DNA from: Promicromonospora iranensis
Lineage (GTDB): Bacteria > Actinomycetota > Actinomycetes > Actinomycetales > Cellulomonadaceae
Assembly: GCF_028994805.1 (NCBI RefSeq)
Contig: NZ_JAJQQP010000003.1
Location: 33,145-97,144 of the forward strand
Direction of reading: 5' to 3'
DNA: 64,000 nucleotides
This document shows positions 57,840 through 64,000 of the stretch, piece after piece; the stretch's first letter is position 1, and the number at the start of each line of letters is the position of its first letter. Made by a program: the position numbers and the translations under genes. Below the pieces are notes generated by a model. It saw only the letters and a list, made by a program, of their open reading frames with translations, did no database searches and was not told the DNA's origin.

Positions 57840-59306
57840 GTGACTTCAGCAACCGACACCTCGACCGACCCGGCGGCGAACGCGCCCGTCCGCGTCCGCT
57901 TCGCGCCGTCCCCGACCGGCATGTTCCACGTGGGTGGCGCCCGCTCCGCGCTGTTCAACTGGGCCGTGGCGAAGCAGCAGGGCGGCACGTTCGTGCTGCG
58001 CATCGAGGACACGGACGCCTCCCGGAACCAGCCCGAGTGGGTGGACGGGATCCTGTCGGCCATGGAGGCCCTCGGCATCCGCAAGGACGACCCGGCGTTC
58101 GAGGGGCCGTACTTCCAGTCCGAGAACGCGGGCATCCAGAAGGACGCCGCCCAGCGCCTCTTCGCCGAGGGCAAGGCGTACTACTGCGACTGCACCCGCG
58201 ACGCGGTCATGGCGCGCACCGGCAACCAGCAGACCGGCTACGACGGCTTCTGCCGCGACCGCGGCCTGGAGTACGCCGAGGGTCGCGCGCTGCGCTTCCG
58301 CACGCCCGACGACGGCGAGACGCGGGTGGTCGACCTGATCCGCGGCAACCCCACGTTCCCGAACACGAACCTCGAGGACTTCGTCATCGCGCGCGGCAAC
58401 GGCTCGCCGGTCTTCCTCCTGGCCAACGTCGTGGACGACATCGACGAGAACATCACCCTCGTCATGCGCGCCGAGGAGCACCTGCCCAACACGCCCAAGC
58501 AGCAGCTGCTGTGGGAGGCCCTCGGCCACACCCCGCCGCAGTGGGCGCACATGCCCGTCATCGTCAACGAGAAGCGCCAGAAGCTCTCCAAGCGCCGCGA
58601 CAAGGTGGCGCTGGAGGACTACCTCGCCGAGGGCGTGCTGCCCGAGGCCATGGTCAACTACCTGATGCTGCTCGGCTGGGCCCCCGGCAACGACGAGGAG
58701 ATCCTCCCGTTCGACGAGCTGGTGCGCCGCTTCCGGGTCGAGGACATCAACTCCTCGTCGGCGTTCTTCGACGTCAAGAAGCTCACCGCGTTCAACGGCG
58801 AGTACATCCGCGCCCTGAGCGTGCCCGAGTTCACCGAGGCGTGCGGCCCCTGGCTGCGCGCGCCCCGCGCCCCGTGGAGCGAGGAGCAGTTCGACAGCAA
58901 GGTGTTCGACGCCGTCGCGCCGCTCGCCCACTCCCGGGTGGCCCTGCTGTCCGAGATCACGAGCAACGTCGACTTCCTGTTCCTCGACGCCCCGATCATC
59001 GACGAGGACTCGTGGAACAAGGCGATGAAGGCCGGCGCCGCCGAGCTGCTCGCCGACGTCCGCGCCGCCCTCGCCGACGCGGCCTGGGAGGCCGAGGCGC
59101 TCAAGGACACCGTCACGACGGTGGGGGAGACGCACGGCATGAAGCTGGGCAAGGCGCAGGCCCCGGTCCGCGTGGCCGTGACCGGGCGCCGGATCGGCCT
59201 CCCGCTGTTCGAGTCGCTCGAGGTGCTCGGCCGCGAGCGGACGCTCGCCCGGGTCGACGCCGCGCTGGCCCGGCTGGCCGAGCGGGCGAGCGCCGCGACG
59301 GAGTAA
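57840..59306 (+). CDS. gltX: Glutamyl-tRNA synthetase
   Basis: Charges tRNA-Glu with glutamate. In actinobacteria it also mischarges tRNA-Gln, which GatCAB then amidates. A 488-residue class I synthetase: HIGH-type motif [18 protein letters not shown] near residue 25, LRIEDTD, the tRNA-binding YCDCTRDAV region, KMSKS-type [11 protein letters not shown] and a helical anticodon-binding C-terminal domain. tRNA-Gln and two tRNA-Glu genes lie 2.3-2.6 kb downstream. The GTG start is supported by the leaderless -10 box. Confidence 0.96.
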   Translation: MTSATDTSTDPAANAPVRVRFAPSPTGMFHVGGARSALFNWAVAKQQGGTFVLRIEDTDASRNQPEWVDGILSAMEALGIRKDDPAFEGPYFQSENAGIQKDAAQRLFAEGKAYYCDCTRDAVMARTGNQQTGYDGFCRDRGLEYAEGRALRFRTPDDGETRVVDLIRGNPTFPNTNLEDFVIARGNGSPVFLLANVVDDIDENITLVMRAEEHLPNTPKQQLLWEALGHTPPQWAHMPVIVNEKRQKLSKRRDKVALEDYLAEGVLPEAMVNYLMLLGWAPGNDEEILPFDELVRRFRVEDINSSSAFFDVKKLTAFNGEYIRALSVPEFTEACGPWLRAPRAPWSEEQFDSKVFDAVAPLAHSRVALLSEITSNVDFLFLDAPIIDEDSWNKAMKAGAAELLADVRAALADAAWEAEALKDTVTTVGETHGMKLGKAQAPVRVAVTGRRIGLPLFESLEVLGRERTLARVDAALARLAERASAATE

Positions 59307-59312
59307 CGGGCG

Positions 59313-59327
59313 GGCCCCCGCGGGGCC
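59313..59327 (+). terminator. Short GC hairpin after gltX
   Basis: GGCCCC (59313-59318) and GGGGCC (59322-59327) form a 6-bp stem with a 3-nt loop, six bases after the stop. Confidence 0.45.
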
Positions 59328-59360
59328 AGCTGCCGGCCCGGGTTCTGTACGGTGGCGGGC

Positions 59361-60587
59361 GTGACCGACGCCATGCCGCCTGCCGCCGTACCGACCTCGA
59401 CAGCGCCGACCCCGACAGGGACGGCCCCACCAGGGCTGACCTCGACGGGGACGACTCCCGCCCCGCGTGAGTACCCGCAGGCCCTGCGCGGTCCGAAGCA
59501 CCGGTGGTGGCGCCCCCTGGTGGGACTGGGGGTGACCGTCGCCGGCCTCGCCGTGGTGACCGGGGCGCTGCTGCTGTCCGTGCTCGCCTTCGTCATCGCG
59601 GAGTCGATGGGCGCGGAGCTGCCGGACCCGGCGTCGGACGCCTTCCTCGTCTCGCCGGCGGGCATGCTCATCACCAACCTCGGGCTCGCTCTCGGCATCC
59701 CGCTCGCGCTGCTGGCGACCTGGGCGCAGGCCGGCCGCGCGGGCCTGGTGTCGTCGGTGCTGGGGCGCGTGCGCTGGCGCCTTCTGCTCGGCGGTCTGGG
59801 CGTCGCGCTGCTGCTCCTGGTGACGCTCAGCGTGGGCACGGACATCCTCCTGACGCAGCTCGGCTTCCCAGCCGGCGGCGAGGACGCGGGCACCGGTTCC
59901 AGCGCCGGTTCCAGCGCCGACGAGACCGGTCTGTGGCCGCTCACCCCGGCATCCGGCTGGATCGCGCTCTCGATCGTGATCCTGTTGACCACGCCGCTGC
60001 AGGCCGCGGGCGAGGAGTACTTCTTCCGCGGCTGGCTGTCGCAGTGGATCGGCAGCTGGTTGCGGTGGCGGTGGCTCGCCGTCGCCGTCCCCGCCGTCGT
60101 GACGGGACTCCTGTTCGCGCTGGCGCACGGCGCGCAGAGCCCGTGGCTGTTCGCCGACCGGCTGGTGTTCGGCCTGCTCGCCAGCCTGCTCGTCTGGCGT
60201 ACCGGCGGGCTGGAGATCGCCGTCGCGATGCACGCGGCGAACAACCTGCTGGCGTTCGGCCTCGCCATCGCCTACGACGAGCTGGCGGAATCGCTCCTGA
60301 TCACCGAGGTGCCACCCCTCGACGGAGCGGTGAGCATCGCCATCACGATCCTCACCGGAGCGGTGCTGCTGTGGTGGGCCCGGCGGCACGATCCGGACCT
60401 GGTGGTGACCGACCCCGTGCTGCCCGAGCCGATGCGGTCCGGGCCCGTAGCCCCCGCCGCCATGGCGCCTGCCTACGCGGCGCCCGGCCCTGTGGCGCCC
60501 GGTCCGGTTACGCCCAGCCCTGTAGCACCCCGTCAGAGTGCACCCGGGGCGGCGGAAGACGGCCCGGCGAACGGAGAGACCACATGA
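59361..60587 (+). CDS. CPBP-family intramembrane metalloprotease with Pro-rich tails
   Basis: 408 residues. The disordered Thr/Pro N-terminus (about 45 residues) and Pro/Ala/Gly C-terminus (about 65 residues) flank eight helices with motif 1 AAGEEYFFRGWLSQW (EExxxR), motif 2 GLLFALAHGAQ and motif 3 AVAMHAANNLLA. Likely cleaves a membrane protein; the target is unknown. The GTG at 59361 has TACGGT seven bases upstream. The stop overlaps the HAD gene start by 4 bp. Confidence 0.88.
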   Translation: MTDAMPPAAVPTSTAPTPTGTAPPGLTSTGTTPAPREYPQALRGPKHRWWRPLVGLGVTVAGLAVVTGALLLSVLAFVIAESMGAELPDPASDAFLVSPAGMLITNLGLALGIPLALLATWAQAGRAGLVSSVLGRVRWRLLLGGLGVALLLLVTLSVGTDILLTQLGFPAGGEDAGTGSSAGSSADETGLWPLTPASGWIALSIVILLTTPLQAAGEEYFFRGWLSQWIGSWLRWRWLAVAVPAVVTGLLFALAHGAQSPWLFADRLVFGLLASLLVWRTGGLEIAVAMHAANNLLAFGLAIAYDELAESLLITEVPPLDGAVSIAITILTGAVLLWWARRHDPDLVVTDPVLPEPMRSGPVAPAAMAPAYAAPGPVAPGPVTPSPVAPRQSAPGAAEDGPANGETT

Positions 60588-61372
60588 CGACGGACGGCAT
60601 CCTTTTCGACGTCGACGACACCCTCGTCGACACCAAGGGCGCCTTCGCGGCGGCGCTCGCGGCCGTGCGGGCCGAGTACCTGCCGCACGTCCCGCGCGAG
60701 CACGAGCCGGAGATCCTGTCGCACTGGCGCACGGACCCCGGCGGCTACTACAGCCGCTACACGCGCGGCGAGATGGACCACGTGACGCAGCGCCGGCTCC
60801 GGGCGGCGCTGCTGCACGAGACGTACGGCGGCGCGCCCGTCACGGAGTCGTCCTTCGTCGCCTGGGACGCGCTGTTCTGGGGCACCTTCGAGAAGTCGTG
60901 GACGGCGCACGACGACGCCCGGGCCGCCGTCGACGCCGTCGTCGCGGCGGGCCTCCGGGTGGGCGTGGTGACGAACGCGGCCACCCGGCTGCAGGAGCAC
61001 AAGCTGCGGGTCGCCGGGCTGGCCGACCTGCCGGTGCTGGTCGGTGTCGACACGCTCGGCTTCGGCAAGCCCGACCCCCGGGTGTTCCTCGAGGGCGCCC
61101 GCCTGCTGGGCACCGACCCGACCCGCACGGCGTACGTGGGCGACGAGCCCACGGTGGACGCCCTGGCGGCCCACCAGGCGCGTCTGACGGGCGTCTGGCT
61201 GGACCGGGTGGGGCACCGGCGGGGTCCGGGCTACGCGGGCTCTCCTGCGCCCGACGGCGGCCTGCGTGACGTGCAGGACCCGGACACCCTGCGCGCGGCC
61301 GGCGTGCTGGTGATCACGACCCTGGCGGAGCTCCCTGCGGCCCTCGGCTACGGCGGGAGCCAGACGGGGTGA
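60584..61372 (+). CDS. HAD-family hydrolase
   Basis: A 262-residue phosphatase-type HAD protein. Motif I is FDVDDTLVD, motif II VVTNAA, motif III lysine GFGKPDPRVF and motif IV AYVGDEPTVD, with a helical C1 cap between motifs I and II. The substrate is unknown. It is translationally coupled to the CPBP gene. A HAD gene between gltX and the tRNA/IclR block recurs in actinobacteria as far as I recall. Confidence 0.9.
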   Translation: MTTDGILFDVDDTLVDTKGAFAAALAAVRAEYLPHVPREHEPEILSHWRTDPGGYYSRYTRGEMDHVTQRRLRAALLHETYGGAPVTESSFVAWDALFWGTFEKSWTAHDDARAAVDAVVAAGLRVGVVTNAATRLQEHKLRVAGLADLPVLVGVDTLGFGKPDPRVFLEGARLLGTDPTRTAYVGDEPTVDALAAHQARLTGVWLDRVGHRRGPGYAGSPAPDGGLRDVQDPDTLRAAGVLVITTLAELPAALGYGGSQTG

Positions 61373-61462
61373 CGAGCCTGCTGTCCCAGCGGATCCGGCG
61401 GGTTTTTCGGCCCCCTCACAGGCCTGGATTGCCGGGCGTGACCCACAGCACGCTCATTGCGT

Positions 61463-61491
61463 TTTGCCCACCGTCCGAGGTCAGGTAGTGT
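61463..61491 (+). promoter_or_regulatory. Candidate promoter of the tRNA-Gln/tRNA-Glu block
   Basis: TTTGCC (61463-61468) and TAGTGT (61486-61491) are 17 bp apart, 68 bp before tRNA-Gln. The rest of 61373-61559 shows no gene. Confidence 0.5.
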
Positions 61492-61559
61492 TCTCCAGCG
61501 GTAGGGCCCCCACGGAAAGCCTGGAGGAAACAGGTGTATCCGGGAGGCTGTTACCCCCA

Positions 61560-61631
61560 TGGGGTATGGTGTAATTGGCAGCACGAGTGATTCTGGTTCA
61601 CTTAGTCTAGGTTCGAGTCCTGGTACCCCAG
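61560..61631 (+). tRNA. tRNA-Gln (anticodon CTG)
   Basis: The cloverleaf is complete: acceptor TGGGGTA/TACCCCA, anticodon arm AGTGA-TTCTGGT-TCACT with CTG at 61593-61595, T-arm GGTTCGAGTCC. Discriminator G. CCA is not encoded. Confidence 0.95.
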
Positions 61632-61723
61632 CGCAGAGCGCAGCGCACACGTGGCCGATGCGAATCGGTCACATCGTGCGCTACGGTTCTCACCGGCAAC
61701 CGGTCCTCAAACCGGTAGTTCAG

Positions 61724-61796
61724 GCCCCCATCGTCTAGCGGCCTAGGACGCCGCCCTCTCACGGCGGTAACGCGGGTTCAAATCCCGCTGGGGGTA
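61724..61796 (+). tRNA. tRNA-Glu (anticodon CTC), copy 1
   Basis: Acceptor GCCCCCA/TGGGGGT, anticodon arm CCGCC-CTCTCAC-GGCGG with CTC at 61758-61760, T-arm GCGGG-TTCAAAT-CCCGC fully paired, discriminator A. CCA is not encoded. Confidence 0.96.
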
Positions 61797-61800
61797 CGCA

Positions 61801-61826
61801 GATCCATCGGCTTCGGCCGACGGATC
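61801..61826 (+). other. UUCG-loop hairpin between the two tRNA-Glu genes
   Basis: An 11-bp stem (61801-61811 with 61816-61826, one A-C mismatch) is capped by TTCG. It could guide processing of a joint precursor or partly terminate it. Confidence 0.6.
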
Positions 61827-61833
61827 CGTTCTG

Positions 61834-61906
61834 GCCCCCATCGTCTAGCGGCCTAGGACGCCGCCCTCTCACGGCGGTAGCGCGGGTTCAAATCCCACTG
61901 GGGGTA
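61834..61906 (+). tRNA. tRNA-Glu (anticodon CTC), copy 2
   Basis: Identical to copy 1 except A to G at 61880 and G to A at 61897. The second change turns T-stem pair 50-64 from C-G to a C-A mismatch. Anticodon CTC is at 61868-61870. Confidence 0.93.
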
Positions 61907-61913
61907 CAGCAGG

Positions 61914-61941
61914 AAGGCCCGGTCCACGCGGACCGGGCCTT
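61914..61941 (+). terminator. Terminator after the tRNA block
   Basis: A perfect 12-bp stem, 61914-61925 with 61930-61941, 4-nt loop ACGC, with a short T tract at its end, 7 bp after the last tRNA. Confidence 0.85.
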
Positions 61942-62031
61942 TCGCCGTTGCTGGGGCAGGCTGCTGGGGCAGGCTCTGTGCCAGGTTCCGGCCGGCTCCG
62001 GGCCCGCCTCAGGCCCGCCTGAGGCTCAGGT

Positions 62032-62958
62032 TCAGCGGATCTTCGGGTCCTTGCCGCCCTCGATGAACGGCTCGGGCAGCACCTCGGACGGGCCCGGGAT
62101 GGCGGTGGCCCCGCCGGGCACGTGCTCGCCGTGGTGGTGGCCGTCGCTCGTCCGTCCGGGGGAGGCGGCGCTGCCCGACGTCGCGGGCGCCGTCCCGCTA
62201 CCCGTCGACGACCAGGTGGGTCCGGTGGGCTCCCCGCCCTCCCCGGCGTCGCTCTCGTCGGCGGTGCCGCCCGGCGCGCCGCCCCCACGGCCGGCCGGGA
62301 GCTCGATGCGCTGCGTCGGCGGGTTGCTGCGGCGCCCGATCCGGGGCATGAGCGCGGGCGGCGGCGGACCGGAGGACGAGTCCGCCGGCGGCATCGCCTG
62401 CGGCCGCATGTCCGGGTGAGCCTGGGCGGCGGCCTCGGCGTCGGCAGCGTCGGGGTGGAAGAGCGACGCGATGATGAGCCGGTACCGGGCATCGGGCCGA
62501 GGTATCCAGGTGACCCGGTCGAGGGCCTGGTCCTGGCCCGCGGTCTCGAAGACGAAGGTGCCGTAGCCGAGCAGCTGGCCCAGGGGGGTGCGCTCGTACC
62601 CGAGGTCGGTCACCTTCTCCGACGGCATCATCGCCACCCGGTGGACGAGGAAGCCGTCGAGCAGCAGCAGCCGGCGGTCGGTCATGACGAACCAGCGGGC
62701 CCGCCATTCCAGCCACTTGTAGAACAGGCGCGCGCCCAGGACGAGGAACGGCAGCCAGACCCAGCCCATGTCGTCCCGGACGTTCGGGTCCACGGCGACA
62801 TTCAGGGCCAGGGCCAGCACGAACGCACCGGCCGTGGTGAGGATCGGCTCCCAGAGCAGTCCCCAGTGCCGGTGCGTGGCGACGATGATCTTCTCGTCCG
62901 CCAGGATGTACCGCTGCAGGGCGCGGTGAGGGACGATGAAGTCCGCTGGTGCGCTCAT
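62032..62958 (-). CDS. Membrane protein with bacterial PH (bPH2-type) domain
   Basis: 308 residues. Two hydrophobic helices (LLWEPILTTAGAFVLALAL, MGWVWLPFLVLGARLFY) are followed by a PH-like domain (ARWFVMTDRRLLLLDGFLVH... VTDLGYERTPLGQLLGYGTFVFETAG). The last 120 residues are disordered and Pro/Gly/Ser-rich. The function is unknown. The ATG at 62958 follows GGGAG at about eight bases. It lies downstream of the small membrane-protein gene on the same strand. Confidence 0.82.
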   Translation of the reverse strand: MSAPADFIVPHRALQRYILADEKIIVATHRHWGLLWEPILTTAGAFVLALALNVAVDPNVRDDMGWVWLPFLVLGARLFYKWLEWRARWFVMTDRRLLLLDGFLVHRVAMMPSEKVTDLGYERTPLGQLLGYGTFVFETAGQDQALDRVTWIPRPDARYRLIIASLFHPDAADAEAAAQAHPDMRPQAMPPADSSSGPPPPALMPRIGRRSNPPTQRIELPAGRGGGAPGGTADESDAGEGGEPTGPTWSSTGSGTAPATSGSAASPGRTSDGHHHGEHVPGGATAIPGPSEVLPEPFIEGGKDPKIR

Positions 62959-63085
62959 GCGGGTCTCCCCGGGGTGCGGTCGGTTGTGGTGCGGAGGCTC
63001 GGGCCGGGGGTTCCGCGGATCGATCCGACAGGTTCGATCCGGCGGCCCGGTCCGGTGGTCGAGTCTCGCCGCCGACCCTACGTGG

Positions 63086-63268
63086 TCAGCGGCCGATGGA
63101 CCCGGTGAAGAGCTCCTCGAAGAACGTGCCGATGGCCGCGATGGCGCCCCAGATGACGTCCCAGAGGGCCAGCACGATGTCGGCGGAGCGCTCGGGGTCG
63201 TTGATCACCGAGTAGAGCAGGAAGATCACGACCAGCCAGATGATGACGAGCTTCACCTTCGGCGGCAT
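63086..63268 (-). CDS. Small single-pass membrane protein
   Basis: 60 residues with one membrane helix (LVIIWLVVIFLLYSVIN) followed by an amphipathic C-terminal half rich in Trp, Phe and acidic residues. GAGG lies seven bases before the ATG at 63268. No homologous named family is recognised. A 7-bp inverted repeat (63016-63022 with 63035-63041) in the 127-bp gap after it may end its transcript. Confidence 0.7.
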   Translation of the reverse strand: MPPKVKLVIIWLVVIFLLYSVINDPERSADIVLALWDVIWGAIAAIGTFFEELFTGSIGR

Positions 63269-63433
63269 CTGAATCCTCACGACGTTGGCGCGTGCGCCCC
63301 TGGTGTGCACACGTCTCGCAAGAGCCTACTGATATGACCGGGACCTGGGGAATCACCTGGCTCGGCGTGGCGAGCCAACACTCACGGAGCGCTCACCGGG
63401 CGCACACCTCGTGCGCACCCCGCGCGCCGTCCG

Positions 63434-63473
63434 GCCCGGGCCTGGCGGGGCTCGCCACCCGCCCGGCCCGGGC
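63434..63473 (-). terminator. Interrupted GC-rich hairpin after the IclR gene
   Basis: A 9-bp stem (63434-63442 with 63465-63473) continues into an inner GGCGGG/CCCGCC stem after one mismatch, 20 bp past the IclR stop. A second hairpin, TGGCTCG/CGAGCCA, lies at 63358-63377. The remainder of 63269-63493 is empty. Confidence 0.65.
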
Positions 63474-63493
63474 TCGGTACGGAGCCGGTCCGG

Positions 63494-64000
63494 CTACTCG
63501 CCGGACCGGTGCAGCACCTCGGTGAGCTTGTTCGCGGCGGCGACCACGGCCGCCGAGTGCAGCCGGCCGGGCTGCCGGGAGAGGCGCTCCACGGGTCCGG
63601 ACACGCTGACGGCGGCCACGACGCGGCCCGACGGTCCGCGCACCGGCGCCGACACCGACGCCACACCGAGCTCGCGTTCCGAGACCGACTGGGCCCAGCC
63701 CCGGCGTCGGACGCCGGAGAGGATCGTGGCCGTGAAGGTCGCGTCGCGCAGGCCGCGGTGCAGCCGGTCCGGCTCCTCCCACGCGAGCAGGACGTGCGCC
63801 GCGGAGCCGGCGCTCATGCTGAGCGTGGCCCCCACGGGGATGGAGTCGCGCAGGCCGACCGGGCGCTCGGCGGCGGCGACGCACACGCGGTGATCGCCCT
63901 GCCTACGGTAAAGTTGGGCGCTTTCGCCCGTGTGGTCGCGCAACGCGATGAGCACGGGGTTCGCAGCCGCCAGGAGGCGGTCCTCACCGGCGGCCGTGGC
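63494..64000 (-). CDS. IclR-family transcriptional regulator, N-terminus cut by window end (NdgR/LtbR-like)
   Basis: The C-terminal 168 residues of an IclR regulator; the open frame runs off the window at 64000, so the N-terminal HTH is missing. The effector-binding domain shows LRDSIPVGATLSMSAGSAAHVLL, VSERELGVASVSAPV and VVAAVSVSGPVERL. In Streptomyces and Corynebacterium, NdgR/LtbR lies close to gltX and divergent from leuCD and controls leucine genes. The gltX-tRNA-IclR order here fits that locus, but leuCD would be outside the window. Confidence 0.85.
   Translation of the reverse strand, partial: ATAAGEDRLLAAANPVLIALRDHTGESAQLYRRQGDHRVCVAAAERPVGLRDSIPVGATLSMSAGSAAHVLLAWEEPDRLHRGLRDATFTATILSGVRRRGWAQSVSERELGVASVSAPVRGPSGRVVAAVSVSGPVERLSRQPGRLHSAAVVAAANKLTEVLHRSGE

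Noticed and set aside
1-64000. CRISPR arrays, insertion sequences, prophage or replication origins
   Set aside because: No regularly spaced repeats, transposase, integrase, phage structural genes or DnaA-box clusters were seen. The only mobile-type signal is the AbiE module.

Overview
The window comes from the chromosome of a very GC-rich actinobacterium. Coding is dense, GTG starts are common, and many genes have a -10 box 6-7 nt before the start codon (leaderless transcripts). A GH5-CBM46-type cellulase under a CelR-like operator and two cellulose/chitin-type LPMOs point to a plant-polymer or chitin degrader. My best guess is a Promicromonosporaceae/Cellulomonadaceae-like lineage (Cellulosimicrobium, Isoptericola, Promicromonospora); this is an inference. 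There is no IS element, prophage or CRISPR array.

Layout. 1-6.8 kb: ilvE, a GAP-family membrane protein, a NarL-type two-component system, a secreted GH5 endoglucanase and a small membrane protein. 6.9-14.2 kb (minus strand): a seven-gene, mostly 4-bp-overlapping operon of the Ebo type (EboA, EboB/TatD, EboE, EboF-like phosphodiesterase, UbiA prenyltransferase, a second TIM-barrel protein). An inositol-phosphate-synthase homologue leads it instead of the sugar-phosphate cyclase EboD. 14.4-21.4 kb (minus): a PadR regulator, an ABC exporter pair, a small anchored protein, an HTTM-like membrane protein and a phytoene-desaturase-like FAD oxidoreductase. 21.5-23.5 kb: citramalate synthase behind an Ile-Ile-Ile leader peptide and an intrinsic terminator, i.e. 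an attenuator. 23.5-32.9 kb: an amino-sugar/peptidoglycan salvage island (RpiR regulator, BadF-type MurNAc/GlcNAc kinase, sugar ABC importer without its own ATPase, NagZ, MurQ) interrupted by a lipoate ligase with permuted domain order.

32.9-45.3 kb: mixed housekeeping and membrane genes (GNAT, PLP-homeostasis protein, YccF, YbaK, TauE, secreted SGNH hydrolase, Ski2-like helicase, EamA/CGNR pair, two paralogous APH-type phosphotransferases around a DUF418 protein). 45.4-47.0 kb: two tandem AA10 LPMOs with matching promoter architecture. 47.2-50.7 kb: a CPBP protease, a conserved DNA-glycosylase-annotated protein and an AbiEi/AbiEii toxin-antitoxin pair with a 16-bp palindrome in its promoter. 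50.7-57.8 kb: mostly single leaderless metabolic genes (AKR, PhzF, methyltransferase, FAH, Nudix) and a duplicated small membrane protein. 57.8-64 kb: gltX, a CPBP protease, a HAD phosphatase, tRNA-Gln, two tRNA-Glu, a PH-domain protein, a small membrane protein and a truncated IclR regulator whose position resembles that of NdgR/LtbR.

Branched-chain amino-acid genes (ilvE, cimA, the IclR gene) recur across the window. The ilvE and cimA transcripts end in long perfect hairpins that share the same CCGAGGTAGTC core.
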